Under the pieces are notes generated by a model. The model ran no database searches, was not told the DNA's origin, and saw nothing but the letters and a program-made list of their open reading frames with translations. Made by a program: the position numbers and the translations under genes. This document shows positions 19,822 through 32,500 of a stretch of DNA of 43,136 nucleotides, in pieces (the stretch's first letter is position 1; every line of letters begins with the position of its first letter). The stretch is from Tieghemiomyces parasiticus. Its lineage: Eukaryota; Kickxellomycota; Dimargaritomycetes; Dimargaritales; Dimargaritaceae. The DNA is taken from positions 1-43,136 of the forward strand of contig JANBPT010000339.1 in assembly GCA_027575765.1 (NCBI GenBank), given 5' to 3'.

Positions 19822-21683
19822 TCATGTGGAAGCCCCAGGCGCCCGTAGGAATCCCAAGGCGCTGATCAAGTTATCTAGGGAGCTCTCTGCCTGTGTCTTA
19901 CCGTCGGTGTCTTTTACCAACACGGTCCGGTTGCGCATCTCCTTGGACCCGACCAGCAGGATGGCCCGGGGACTACCCTTCAACGCCTTAGGTAAGGACT
20001 TGTGGAGCTGCTGTGGGGCAGTGGCGGATGGGTGATGGTAGAGCACACAAGGAATACTGACGGGCCCTACCCCGCCAGGCGACGGTGATTCCCGGTTCGT
20101 TGTCAATTCACCTAGCTGGCGGCGCAGATGGGCTACGACTTGGGAGGCATAGGCACAAATCTCGGCAAAGTCCGTCGACGGCGAGGACGATGCGTCGGGT
20201 GGAGCGGCTGCGCCGTCTGGGATAGTCAGCACCAAGATTGGTCGTGGGGCCGGAAATAACAGGCCCGTACCGCCCGCAGCGGTCGCTTGTTCCGCCAACA
20301 ACACCGACAGCCGTTCGACACCAGCGGCCCAACCGATCCCGGTCAATCCCGGGGGCCCGCCGAGATATTGTACCAGTTGATCGTACCGACCACCGGCCAG
20401 TACAGTGGCCTGAGTGGACCCTAAGGCTTGGGATTGGCTGCAAGTGAACTCCCACACGGTATGTTCGTAAAACTCCAACCCACGGACCAGTTGGGGCCGG
20501 GGCTCATACGTGATCTTCAGAGCGTCCAGGCCTGCCAGTACATGGCGGTAATGGTCGCGGCATCCGGCCTCCCAGTGGTCACTCAGCCGCGGGAGACCGT
20601 CCTGGTCGAGAACGGCTCGATCGCCCGGGTCCTTCGAGTCCAGGATCCGGAGCGGGTTACTATCGATCCGCCGCATGCTCTCGGCCGAAAGCTTATCGAC
20701 ATGCGACCGTAGGTAGGCCTGTAGGTCACGTTGGTAAGCCTGGCGGGCGGCAAGGGATCCAAGAGAATTGATCTGGAGACGAAGGCTGGCAGCCGGGAGG
20801 CCTAGGGCGGTTAAAAAATCCCGAGCGAAGCTGATGAGTTCCACGTCGACCGAAGGGTTAAGTGGAGCAAACATCTCGACACCAAACTGGTGGAACTGGC
20901 GGAGTCGGCCCTTCTGCGGCCGTTCGCGGCGAAACATGGGTCCGTCGTAGTATAGGCGCTGGGGGAGGGATTGAAAGAGTTGGTTGCTGACCAGTGCGCG
21001 GGTGACGCCTGGTGCATTGCATATGAGAGAAAGAGTCGTAGGGATGAAGCGATCGGGTGAGCGGTTTAGACAAGGCGCGCTAAGTCTCGTTAGGGTGGGC
21101 CAGTCCCAGTGTCTCGAGTGGTAATGAGTGGTGATCGGGCGACTTACTGGCGGTTCCCTCAGGCCGGATCACGACACGACTACCGTTCTTATCGTCAAAC
21201 GTGTAAAGTTCCTTACTCACGACGTCGCTGTCGCGGCCCAGACTGCGCTCGACGAGGTTGGCGTATTCTAGCAAGGGTGTCTCGATCTAGAGGTGAAAGG
21301 GAAATATATATATATGTATTAGAAGTGTAATAGATCAGTGGTTTTAACGGATGATACAGGTGAGATCCTGCACCGTTTTGAGTGCCTAATTCACAGAGCT
21401 ACCCGGTCACAAGTAACATAATGTTAGCAGTGGGATATCCTCCTACCTTATTGAACCCGTAAGACTCAGCCACGCGGCGTCCCGTATCCGCGATAAACTG
21501 GTAGCGCCGCATTGTGTCGCCGTAGCAGTCGTGCATCCCACGCAGCGGCTTGAACTCTCCAGCTTTGGCATTTCCGGCCCGCAAGGTTCGCGAGGTGTGG
21601 AGGGCCCGTAGATTCGGCCTAGTGCGCAATGGGCCGGCTAAGGATCGACCGAGAAGTCGACAGCGTATTGATTGTAGTGCCAT
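19822..21683 (-). CDS. histidyl-tRNA synthetase, bacterial type, probably mitochondrial
   Basis: Three exons (complement): 21683-21447, 21286-21148, 21008-19822. Phases match; 520 residues. It charges tRNA-His. Class II motifs are present: motif 2 region PMFRRERPQKGRLRQFHQFG, HisA-like LVRGLEFYEHTVWEF, HisB-like AGGRYDQLV, and motif 3 GIGWAAGVERL. The RERPQKGRxRQFHQ form is that of bacterial and organellar HisRS; cytosolic eukaryotic enzymes have a different motif 2. The first 38 residues are Arg/Ser/Leu-rich and nearly free of acidic residues (MALQSIRCRLLGRSLAG), followed by RALHTSRTL, which looks like a mitochondrial presequence. The C-terminal anticodon-binding domain is at about residues 410-515, with low-complexity inserts. 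Many fungi use one dual-targeted eukaryotic-type enzyme, so a separate organellar gene is notable. Confidence 0.93.
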
Positions 21684-22034
21684 GGTGAAGCGAGGGCGAA
21701 GAGATCAGGGAGCGAATGTCGTAGTTTTGAAATGGCAAGGGACCACAGAGATCATTGGCTTATCCTGCCAGCAGTTCGTTCTCGCTAAATTGGGCTAACT
21801 GGTCGGGGCCTCGGAATATTTCGACTCGCTTATCTATCATTTTGAGGGGAACTGACACGTCCCACTGTTGCTCGAAGCCAGCGTAAGCCGAACCGTTGTG
21901 AAGTCTAAAGTTGGTTTACACGTCGCTTCCGGGTTTACTAAATAACATGGGTGACTTGCGCAAAACTTAAACCGCCATGAAACAATAAAAGGAAATGAAA
22001 TAAGTGAGGGTACAGGTGAAAAACACATTAAACT
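21684..22034. promoter_or_regulatory. histidyl-tRNA synthetase promoter / RVB2 3' spacer
   Basis: 351 bp between tandem genes on -. No gene or strong motif is seen. Confidence 0.4.
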
Positions 22035-23580
<1,546 letters not shown>

Positions 23581-23985
23581 GGTGAGAAAAGCAAGGGAAT
23601 AAGGGGAAATGGACTAAACAGCAAAGTGTGAAAAGACAAGGTATGGGCAGGGCACGGAATGTGGAGTAAAAGCCAGCTGGCCAACTTGAAAAAAAAAAAG
23701 GGTGGTGTGGAACTCGCCCGAATTGTGCGAGCCAGTATTAGAAGCCTTGGACTCTCCTTATGACCACCTGTCTTCTTTTTCTTTTTTAAGGGCCCTCGAA
23801 AACATTAGCCAAGTCACCACCATCCCCTTCCAACCACAGCAACGAAAGCACATCTAACCGTGTTTAATGTACGGCACTGCATACGCAACGGTCCATTTTA
23901 CCTGGTACCTATACAAATGCACTGCACGGTCAAACTAAGGGACACTTCACCTCCCTCTTTATCTGAGCCGCCAAAATAGGCATCC
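23581..23985. promoter_or_regulatory. RVB2 promoter / PPR gene 3' spacer
   Basis: 405 bp. A pyrimidine-rich stretch lies on the transcribed strand just before the RVB2 ATG. Homopolymer A/T tracts are at about 23690 and 23780. No gene is seen. Confidence 0.4.
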
Positions 23986-26913
23986 TTATGGTGATCTCAA
24001 AAATTCCGTCACGGGCTGATAATTCGGGGTAGGCCCTAGCTGCGATCGATCAAACCTAACATCCAACGAGGCAATCTCAAACTCCTCGCCGGCACTTCCG
24101 TCAACCGCACGACCTAACGGCTCGGCAGCTCGGGGTGTGATGTGCCTAAAGCAGTCCAGCACGGCATTGCGACAGTCGTGGCGAGCACGGAACTGGCGGA
24201 CCTCAGCGTCAGTGAAGTGTGAAATCAACGAGGTGGCCTCGACAACCTCACCGACACGGGCGTGGTGTTTCATGAGGTAGCTAATGGTGCTCGGGTTCGG
24301 TTGAAGGCCCCACGCACCCATTCCGCGGAGACATTCGTAGGCCTCCGGGACGCGACCGCTGGTGACCAGCCCTTTGACTATGGCCTCGTAGGTGTGGGCG
24401 TCCGGAGCGACGGGTTCAAAATCGCCCATGGTCAGGTCGGCATCCGCATGGTCGTCGGGCGCGTCGGGGTCATAAGCAGGGTGTCCATCCCCGTCTTCAT
24501 CACCCTGGGCATGATTATTGCGCTGGTGGGTATCAGTATCGAGGAACGGGTTGAATTTAGGGATGGCGAACCGACCGATACGGCGCGAAGCGTAGGTAGG
24601 GCGGTGCGGTCGGATGGCCGCTAGTTTTCGGTCTATGTCTGGCTTGTGCGTCTCGGATGGTGGCTTGGTCATCCACCGGAAGATTTCAAGGGCGCGGTCG
24701 ACGTTATCGGCTCGACTTAAACCGCGGATGAGGGCGTTGCACAGCACGGTACTAGGCCGGACGCCGTTCCGGCGCATAGTCCGGAAGATATCCACGGCCG
24801 ACCCAATATCCGCACGCCGGAGAAAGGCGAAGATCATGGCCGAGTAGGTGGTGTCGTCTGGAACCAACTTAAAGTAGCCGGTCATGTCGGCGTAGGCTCG
24901 TTCGCAACCGACCAGGTCGCCCTCCACAATAAAACTGCGGAGGATACTGGCGTAGAGGCCTAGGGTGGGTACGATGTGGGCCTGGGCTAGAAGCTCGCGG
25001 TAGATCTGCCGTGGGTGTGAGACGTCGGCGGTGTACCGGTCCCGCGCGGCACCCGTCAGTGGGGTGCAGCGGAGGGTTGGGTCCGCTGGGAACAAATTAG
25101 GGTACTGGGTCGGTGTGGCCTCGTGGGGGCGGCTAAAGTCGCCATAAGCCGCCCGCTGCCGACGGGCCCCAGTGTTACAGAACCCCTGAAAGAGCCCGAG
25201 GTACGTGAAAAGATCAGGGCGCAGGGTCGGGTGGGGATTCGGGCCAACGACGACCAGGGAGCGGTACATCCGCAGGGCCGCGGGCATATCACCCGTCCGG
25301 GCGTACCCACAGATAAGGCCGTTGTAGAGGGACACGCTAGGTTGGAGCTGACCCTGGCGGATCATTTCAAGGTACTCCTCGGCCCGACCCGTATCCAGTC
25401 GCATGTAGGCGTTGAGGACTTGGGCCTGGGCCACCTCGCTAGGGGGGATACCGCACCTGACCATGTCGTGGTAAAGATTGAGGCCCTTGGCAAAGTGGCC
25501 CTGGGCAAACAGGCGGCTCGTGAGCGTTTCGTAAAAGTAGCGGTCCGGGGAGAATCCGCGGTCCTTCAGGGTCTGGTAGGCCCGCTGCGCGGTGTCGTAG
25601 TCATGAACTCCCACGAAGGCCTTGACGAAGGCTTCGATAAGCGGCCGGTCCATCTGAACCCGAGCGTCGGTCAGGGTGGCATAGACGCCACGCATGAATG
25701 CTGGTGGTAGCCCGTCGGCGCTGTTGTCCTTGCCCACGATGCCCAGGAGGATGGTGAGGGTGGCGTCATCGAACCCGACGTCGCGGGCGCTCATGTCCCG
25801 AAGGACCGTCTGGACCATGTCGTAGGCGTGGAGGTGGGCGAAGGTCGAGAGGATAAAATTGAAGCCGAGAATGTCGGCGAACCCGGAAAAATTTTGCGTG
25901 AACCGGTGGTAGCATTCAATGGCCTGCTCCTTCATACCGAGGGTGGCCAGGCCGCGGATCATGAACGAGGCAGTGAATTCGTCAGCTGGGTGATCCGGGT
26001 GGTCCTGCAGACGGTCGTACAGCTTGACAGCGGCGTCTAGCTGGCCCGTCTCCAGAAGGGCCCGGAGGTAATAGTTCATGAGGCGGATGGTGATCCTGAA
26101 CCCGCGTTCGGTGTCGGTCAGAGCCAGCTGCTGCTCGAGGGTTTGGAGGGCGCGCCGCGGGTGGCCCTTGATGTAGAGGCTAGCAATGTAGCTGGCAAGG
26201 AACTGGTCGGACGTGAATCGCTGGTTGTGGCACTGAAGAAGGTCCTCGCCCAACTGCATCACCCCGGCAGACCGTTCGGGGTCGTTAAGCTCGTAGTTGA
26301 GGACCTGAGCGAACCATTCGTAGAACCTGGGCGGAAGGAGGCGCCGGGAATTGGGATGTTTGATGACCTTCTTGTAGAACCCCCAGACGATTTCGAGGTT
26401 GGGCTCACTACGCAGGAGCTTATACAGGTTCTTGACCCGGTACCGATCGACCGGCAATATAGATGATAATGCCACTGAGTCGTCAGTGTTTGAAGTTGAT
26501 TTAGTGGTGGTGGCGGCGGCTGCCTCGGTAGGCCGGTGTTGGGGACTCCAGACGTCTTGAAACTCGGTCCGGAAGCGGGGGTCGGAGAAGGACAGCCACC
26601 GCAGGAGCCGCCGCTTCTCCAGGTTGGTGGCCTTGCGGGCGAGGGCGGCCTGTGGTAGGCCGCTGAGCTGTCGGTTGGTACGACCCCTCCGTAAGGGCGG
26701 GCGGTTGGCTTGAGACGATGTGGACACCGGATCGTGGTCTGGTTGAGGAGGCTCCGGAGGGTCGGTCGGCGCCTCAGAGCTGAGACGAGGACTCAGTGTT
26801 GATACTAGTCGGTGACATTGTAATGACCGGGCGATCGTCGGTAGTAGTCTTGGTGATCGTAACAGAGGCGGCCCGGCGGCGGCCTTGAGAAGCGCTAGTG
26901 ACCGGATAAGCAT
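23986..26913 (-). CDS. pentatricopeptide repeat protein, mitochondrial
   Basis: 975 residues in one exon. The N-terminus (MLIRSLALLKAAAGPPLLRS, then PRLLPTIARSLQCHRLVSTL) is basic and free of acidic residues, as in a mitochondrial presequence. From about residue 230 there is a long series of degenerate 35-residue PPR motifs, for example LYDRLQDHPDHPADEFTASF, QTLKDRGFSPDRYFYETL, NGLICGYARTGDMPAALRMY, SAMIFAFLRRADIGSAVDIF, NALIRGLSRADNVDRALEIF and EAIVKGLVTSGRVPEAYECL. I estimate ten or more repeats. PPR proteins bind organellar RNA for processing, stability or translation. The target transcript cannot be assigned. An acidic Asp/His/Ala-rich insert (about residues 805-840) interrupts the array before the last repeats. 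No SMR or DYW domain is seen. Confidence 0.92.
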   Translation of the reverse strand: MLIRSLALLKAAAGPPLLRSPRLLPTIARSLQCHRLVSTLSPRLSSEAPTDPPEPPQPDHDPVSTSSQANRPPLRRGRTNRQLSGLPQAALARKATNLEKRRLLRWLSFSDPRFRTEFQDVWSPQHRPTEAAAATTTKSTSNTDDSVALSSILPVDRYRVKNLYKLLRSEPNLEIVWGFYKKVIKHPNSRRLLPPRFYEWFAQVLNYELNDPERSAGVMQLGEDLLQCHNQRFTSDQFLASYIASLYIKGHPRRALQTLEQQLALTDTERGFRITIRLMNYYLRALLETGQLDAAVKLYDRLQDHPDHPADEFTASFMIRGLATLGMKEQAIECYHRFTQNFSGFADILGFNFILSTFAHLHAYDMVQTVLRDMSARDVGFDDATLTILLGIVGKDNSADGLPPAFMRGVYATLTDARVQMDRPLIEAFVKAFVGVHDYDTAQRAYQTLKDRGFSPDRYFYETLTSRLFAQGHFAKGLNLYHDMVRCGIPPSEVAQAQVLNAYMRLDTGRAEEYLEMIRQGQLQPSVSLYNGLICGYARTGDMPAALRMYRSLVVVGPNPHPTLRPDLFTYLGLFQGFCNTGARRQRAAYGDFSRPHEATPTQYPNLFPADPTLRCTPLTGAARDRYTADVSHPRQIYRELLAQAHIVPTLGLYASILRSFIVEGDLVGCERAYADMTGYFKLVPDDTTYSAMIFAFLRRADIGSAVDIFRTMRRNGVRPSTVLCNALIRGLSRADNVDRALEIFRWMTKPPSETHKPDIDRKLAAIRPHRPTYASRRIGRFAIPKFNPFLDTDTHQRNNHAQGDEDGDGHPAYDPDAPDDHADADLTMGDFEPVAPDAHTYEAIVKGLVTSGRVPEAYECLRGMGAWGLQPNPSTISYLMKHHARVGEVVEATSLISHFTDAEVRQFRARHDCRNAVLDCFRHITPRAAEPLGRAVDGSAGEEFEIASLDVRFDRSQLGPTPNYQPVTEFLRSP

Positions 26914-28410
26914 GCGTGAGGGGAGGCGGATAATAGGCTAGAAGTACAAGCGGTAGGGCGTCGTCGCGGCTGGGCTAGCGATCTCAAGCGAGGGCTGAGT
27001 GCAGAAAAGTAAGTCGATAAGGCGCTAGCGTCAGTGAGTTTGGCCGTCAACGGAGCCGACGGCGAGGCAAGGTAGCGTACAAAATACTAATAGATCGGAA
27101 GAGTGAATGACAGCGGGAATGGGGGCCTGTGGTGAAGCGACCGTGATGGGCGCTGTGCGCACCGAGCTCATGCCGCGATCCGTTCACCTGTCGAAAAAAA
27201 AAATAAACCGTCTCCTGTAACTGCTGGCCCCCTTGTGCCTTCAACACGGCCTGGCCGGGAAGCCGAGGCCCATTTGACCTCATTGTGGCTGGGTGCCCTA
27301 GCATGCCACACACAATCTCCCGTGAGTCAACGACCGCAGTCTCTTGACCGCATGTCATGAAGATAAGGGCCGAGCTATATTTTCCGTCTCCACTTCGTAA
27401 CGCGGAAGTCATCTACTCAAGTCATTCCTATCAGCGTGCACTCCCTAGGCTTTGGCTCCGGACCCCACATAACTCGCCACTGGACTGCTGTTCCAACCCT
27501 ATCGGGGCATACGGCGGTGCATCGGATACTGTAGTAGCACAGCGGCCCGTTGGTCAACCAACCGGGAGCAACTCTTGCATCATTTTGCTTATTGGCACCT
27601 AGCGGACAAGTTTTAATGGAAGCGGCCTGTAACCCGCCGCAACAGACCTAGACTGGCTTCCAGGGTGAACGGTGATCCAACTCATGCGCCTTGCGTTGCA
27701 CGGACTGTCTATCCACTGTTGGCCAAGCCTCTGTCCCCTGCCATTGAAACTTGTATGCTACCGCAGCATGCTATGCCGCCATTCCGCAGCTCGTTATACA
27801 GGGGCGCTGTGAATAAAGGGCTGCCGCAGCTTAAACGATTGTCGGCATGGATGGCCCACCCACCAAGTCCCCTATATGTATCAGAGCAGATATGCGAGCA
27901 GGGCAGAGACCGCCGGCCACACTTGCCTTGTTCGCCCATGCTTGAATGGCTGCGGGGTCCAATCAACGCTTTTTCAAGGCGGTCATTCTACTAGCCTCCC
28001 ATGCCGCAGTGTTCTCCCCTCCTTTTCCGCGGCCTTTTTTCCTCCTTCCCCGTTAAAGGCCAGTGAAGAAGAAAAAAAAGTCAGCGACCATTGACTTTGG
28101 CAATCTACACCCTATCTTGCGCATGACGCATAGAGACGGTGGGCGTCGATTTATAAGCCCCAGCCCACCCAGCTGTGTGGAAAAAAAATAGCACACGAAA
28201 CCTCATAGACCGCCACTCTGCTAGCCATCCTACTCTCGGGCCCTCGCACCACCTACACCCGCCGCCCCACTTCTACTTCACCTGGCCATCCTTTAGCATT
28301 TATAGCAGCATCTTTCACTCAACTCGCCTACCACCATCCCTTTTCTCTCCCCCCCTTCTATTTACATTCCCGTCGTACCTCCAACCCAATCTACACCGGT
28401 CAATATCCAC
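26914..28410. other. intergenic region between divergent PPR and eIF6 genes
   Basis: 1.5 kb containing both promoters. Open frames (27047-27412 -, 27665-27994 +, 27709-27966 -) show no recognisable domain. The last 200 bases are a pyrimidine-rich leader for eIF6. No tRNA or repeat was found. Confidence 0.45.
28151..28157 (+). promoter_or_regulatory. TATA-like element upstream of eIF6
   Basis: TTATAAG, 254 bp before the ATG. A second TATA-like site (TTTATAG) is at about 28299-28305, within the pyrimidine-rich leader. Either could direct the start; which is used is not visible. Confidence 0.3.
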
Positions 28411-29148
28411 ATGGCGGTCCGCGCGCAATTCGAAAACACCAACGAGATCGGTGTGTTCTCCAAGCTCACCAACGGCTACTGTCTGGTGGCGGTAGGAGGC
28501 TCCGAGAATTTTTACAGCGTCTTTGAATCCGAACTTGGTGACGTGATCCCCGTTATCCACACTTCCATCGCCGGCACTCGGATCATTGGCCGACTGACCG
28601 CGGGCAACCGTCACGGGCTCCTGGTCCCTGGTACCACCACCGACCAGGAACTCCAGCACCTACGCAACTCTCTGCCCGATTCCGTGGCCGTCCAGCGCGT
28701 CGAAGAGCGCCTCTCGGCCCTAGGCAACGTCATCGCCTGTAATGACTACGTCGCCCTAGTGCACCCGGATATTGACCGCGAGACCGAAGAGATTATCCAG
28801 GACGTACTCAAGGTCGAGGTGTTCCGTCAGACCATCGCCGATAACGTGCTGGTGGGCAGCTACTGTGCCATTAGTAACCAAGGCGGTCTTGTGCACCCGC
28901 AGACGAGTATCCAGGACCAGGATGAGCTGTCGTCCCTACTCCAGATCCCCCTGGTGGCTGGTACCGTGAACCGTGGTTCCGACGTGATCGGCGCCGGTCT
29001 GGTCGTGAACGATTGGAGCGCCTTTGCTGGCCTCGACACCACCAGTACCGAGCTATCCGTCGTGGAGTCAATATTCAAACTCCAGGACAGCCAGCCCTCC
29101 GCCATCGTTGGCGACCTCCGGGACGCCCTGGTCGATACCTACAGCTAA
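28411..29148 (+). CDS. TIF6: eukaryotic translation initiation factor 6
   Basis: 245 residues in one exon, exactly the usual eIF6 length. eIF6 binds the 60S subunit, is needed for pre-60S maturation, and blocks premature joining with 40S. The protein follows the family end to end: [20 protein letters not shown], then [81 protein letters not shown] and [14 protein letters not shown]. The ATG at 28411 gives the canonical N-terminus. It runs convergently into RIC1. Confidence 0.98.
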   Translation: MAVRAQFENTNEIGVFSKLTNGYCLVAVGGSENFYSVFESELGDVIPVIHTSIAGTRIIGRLTAGNRHGLLVPGTTTDQELQHLRNSLPDSVAVQRVEERLSALGNVIACNDYVALVHPDIDRETEEIIQDVLKVEVFRQTIADNVLVGSYCAISNQGGLVHPQTSIQDQDELSSLLQIPLVAGTVNRGSDVIGAGLVVNDWSAFAGLDTTSTELSVVESIFKLQDSQPSAIVGDLRDALVDTYS

Positions 29149-29564
29149 ACGGATCGCCCCCCCTCTCATTCTATTCTATTTTTTTTGGGAAAGAGAGGTT
29201 GTAGTTTAGTTTTTAGGTGTCTGTCTTGCCCACCACTAAAAACTACCACTTCCTCAATCGCCTACTCGCTTCACAATCCTGTCCCGTGTGTAATCTATAT
29301 ATACTGTACGTGTCTTGTAGGTAGATAAACCCCTCATAGTGCCCCGACCGTTTCAGACCACTCCCCCTCCTTATCACATCTGTGACCCCAATGCTGCCTT
29401 AACCCTCCCCAGTAAAAAAACTGTCGTGCGCAAGCCTCCCCCATGACTTGGTGATGGTGGTTTTGAAATGTATATTGTTTTGCTCCACTGAGGACAGAGC
29501 AGAACTAGCAGTGCTGGATGGAACTTACATTTATATAGGCGTTACGTCCCAGGGCTCATTGGCG
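29149..29564. other. 3' spacer between convergent eIF6 and RIC1
   Basis: 416 bp with T-rich tracts after the eIF6 stop. No gene is seen. Confidence 0.45.
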
Positions 29565-32500
29565 CTAGTCGCTGGCCGCAGGTATGCCTAGTGAATGAAG
29601 AGTTACCTGTAATTGAGGGTCTGATGCGGCAATAGCTCCGAGGAACTGCACCAGATCTTTACACAACACCCGATCCCTAGTATGCACGGCGGCCTTAAGC
29701 AATCTCAGCAAACACTCGGTACTCTCGTCGATCGACAGCAACGTCTGCATCACAATCAGGGCCTCAGCGGCGGTCCGCAACCGACCGGGCTGGGCCAAAC
29801 ACCGGCCAAAGAACGTGCGCGGCGGTTCGAGGGCGCGGAACAAATGACTCCATAGAGCCGGTTCGGATTTACGGGCCCAGCGGACCACGACCTCAGGCAA
29901 GTAAGCTTCGTAGCGGTCTCGGATCAGGGCGGTACAGACCGGGAGCAGAGCGTCGCAGCCCGTAGGAGAAACTCGGCGGGAGGCCTCATCCTCAATAACA
30001 ATGTGAAGGAGGAGCTCAAGGATATGCGAGAAGTACGGGTAGCGTTCAAAGTAGGCCAAGTAGGCCCAGGCATCGTCAAGTGTACCAGCGTCAACGTAGG
30101 TCGCGACGGCATCGTGTCGGTCGTCGTCTTCATCGCCCAAGTCATCGTGAAGGCCGGCAAAGGAACTACCGTAGACGTCTAGATTGCCGGCACGGGCCGG
30201 ATGTGCCAAGAGATAGCGAACCACGTGGTGGACCAGTAGCTGGGTGCGTTTGGCCAGGTCGAAGAGGAGCGGTCCTGATGGGACGGCACCGGTGGCCATA
30301 TTGTCACCCTCGAGATCGTCATCCTCGAGGGCCAGTTCCATGCCAAAGACTAAACCTTGTTCGTCTACCACACCGAGCGGGTAGAAATCGACCGTTACTG
30401 GGAGGGTTTCCATGACGGGAGTGGGTAGTAGAGGAGATCGGCCACCGTCGCCGTGCGGCTCGTCGGCAGCCGGGCGAACGAGAACCAGGCGTAATTGTGG
30501 GGTGATAGAGGTGGCCCGGCGGGACGAGACGATGGTGGAGGTGGCGTTGGTGGTAGTGGCGGTGGTGATGGAGGGGGCGGGTTCGGTCGAGTTACCCGCC
30601 AGGTCAGCCTCGGGCAACTCGTCGAGTACAGCCTGGCGGGCCAGGTCATCACTCAGGTCCACTCCAGTCGCTTTGGCGAGGTTAAGGATCGGACGGTATT
30701 TCCGGGACTGGGCCTCCTCAGCTAACGCGACGGGGGCATCATAGGCTAGAACCCAAGCCACCGCGGCCCGCGGAGGAAAGTAGAGTCGCGAGGCCACAAA
30801 GAATTCAACACGACGGGCCAAGGTGACGGCGTGGGCGGTGAGAGCAGTGGTGGAAGAGCGGCGGCGGGACGGAGGGCGGGTCATACTGTGTGCCATGTCC
30901 CGGGCCGTCGTCGTAGGCGGGTGTCGGCCGGTCCCCGGCAGCAGGGCCACCAGTTTACCACCGACCTGTATCGTGAGTGCCGGTTGGGGTAAGGGGGTGG
31001 GACTACCAAGGTGACGGGCAATACCATCGCCTCCAGGGTGCCACGACGACCGACTGAACCCACGGATATACCAAGGGTCGGCGGCAATGGAGTGCACTGT
31101 CCACCGGCGGTTATGATTAAGGGTGAGAGTAGTGGACGAGGGTTGACTACCACCAGCCATACTACGCGCCCGGTGTCGTGGGTTCCCCCGACCCACAGGA
31201 GACGACAGTAAAAACTCTTCCAGATGACCGTCGCTGTCGAGGATAAGTAGGTGGTCGCCTTGGACGTCTAAACGGAGCACGGGGGCGGGTAAAGCGCGCC
31301 GGAGCACCACATTATGGTCGCCTAGACCTCCTCCTGCCACGCGGCTGTAGATGCGCAGTTCGGTTTTCTGGTAGGTTTGGGCCAGGAGACCCAGACGCTG
31401 GCGGGTGCGGCGGTAGGCCATAGGGTTAGCGGAAGACTGCGGTTCGCCCCGCGTAGAGTGGGCCGCCCCAACGTCTTCATCCTCCCCTGCCGCTGGTGGT
31501 AGATTAAAACTGGGATCGGGCTCGTCGGCGTCAGGGTGCAGGTTGCAGATCACGATGAGCCAATGGTGGTACCAAGCCAGCCCGCCTTGAACCCGAAAGC
31601 TCTGCTCGGCCGCCTGGTTGCCAAACAGTTTCCAGCGGTGGGAAGTCCGGCTGTAGTAGCAAAACCCGCGGCGGCCGGCCACAGCGACATAGCGCTGGTG
31701 TGCGTCGGTGGCAGTGTACCGGATGGGCCAGTTACCAGCCAGGTAGACCGGCGGATACGGGACGAATTGCCAGGCGAGGTCTGGATTACTAGACCCGATC
31801 GACCGATTAACCGCGGCTGCAGAGTTCGAAACTTCGTCGTGAGGCGCAAGTAAAGGGAACGGTTGTGGGGCGAGCGGCCAGGTCGGTTCGCCTGGATCCG
31901 TATCGGCCAGATTACTGAGAGAGGGCAACCCTGTGGTGCTAGTAGTGTCGGGGTCCGCAGTCAAATTGTGGGGCCCCATGATGAGATGCCAACTGGACTG
32001 GAGGATGAGCCGCTGGTGGTTCGAGAGAGAGGGTTGGGTGGCCACCAAAGCCCGGGCGAACCCACAGCAGTACAGGCTGTCAAGAGCCAAAGGGACCGTT
32101 GGGGGGGAGGGTTGTGTCGGGGCGTTGCCGGCGAGTGGGAGGAGTAGCTCAGTGCCGCTTTCGTCCCAAAACGGGACGGCGTTGATCGGGACCCACGGGC
32201 CAAAGATAGGAGCTGGTAGGACCGCCCGGGTGGTGCCGTGAGGGCCAGGACCAGTGAAAGGTAGAGAGACGGGGGATGCGGACAGGGCGAACCGGCCAAT
32301 GAAGCTGCCATAAACGGTCCACTGGTAGACTTGGCCGGAAAACGTGATGGCAGTAAGTAGTAGGCCGTCGGGCGACCAGGTGAGAGCCGTCACGGTAACT
32401 ATGGACTTGTCTTGGCAAGGACCGGTACTTGGTAGGGCTAGCCAGTGTGAGAAAGTAAGGTCGTGGCGGCGAGCGCTGACGGCGTACAGAAAGATCTCAC

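Noticed and set aside
25123..25710. 195-codon + strand frame.
   Set aside because: Lies within the PPR gene on the opposite strand; no domain.
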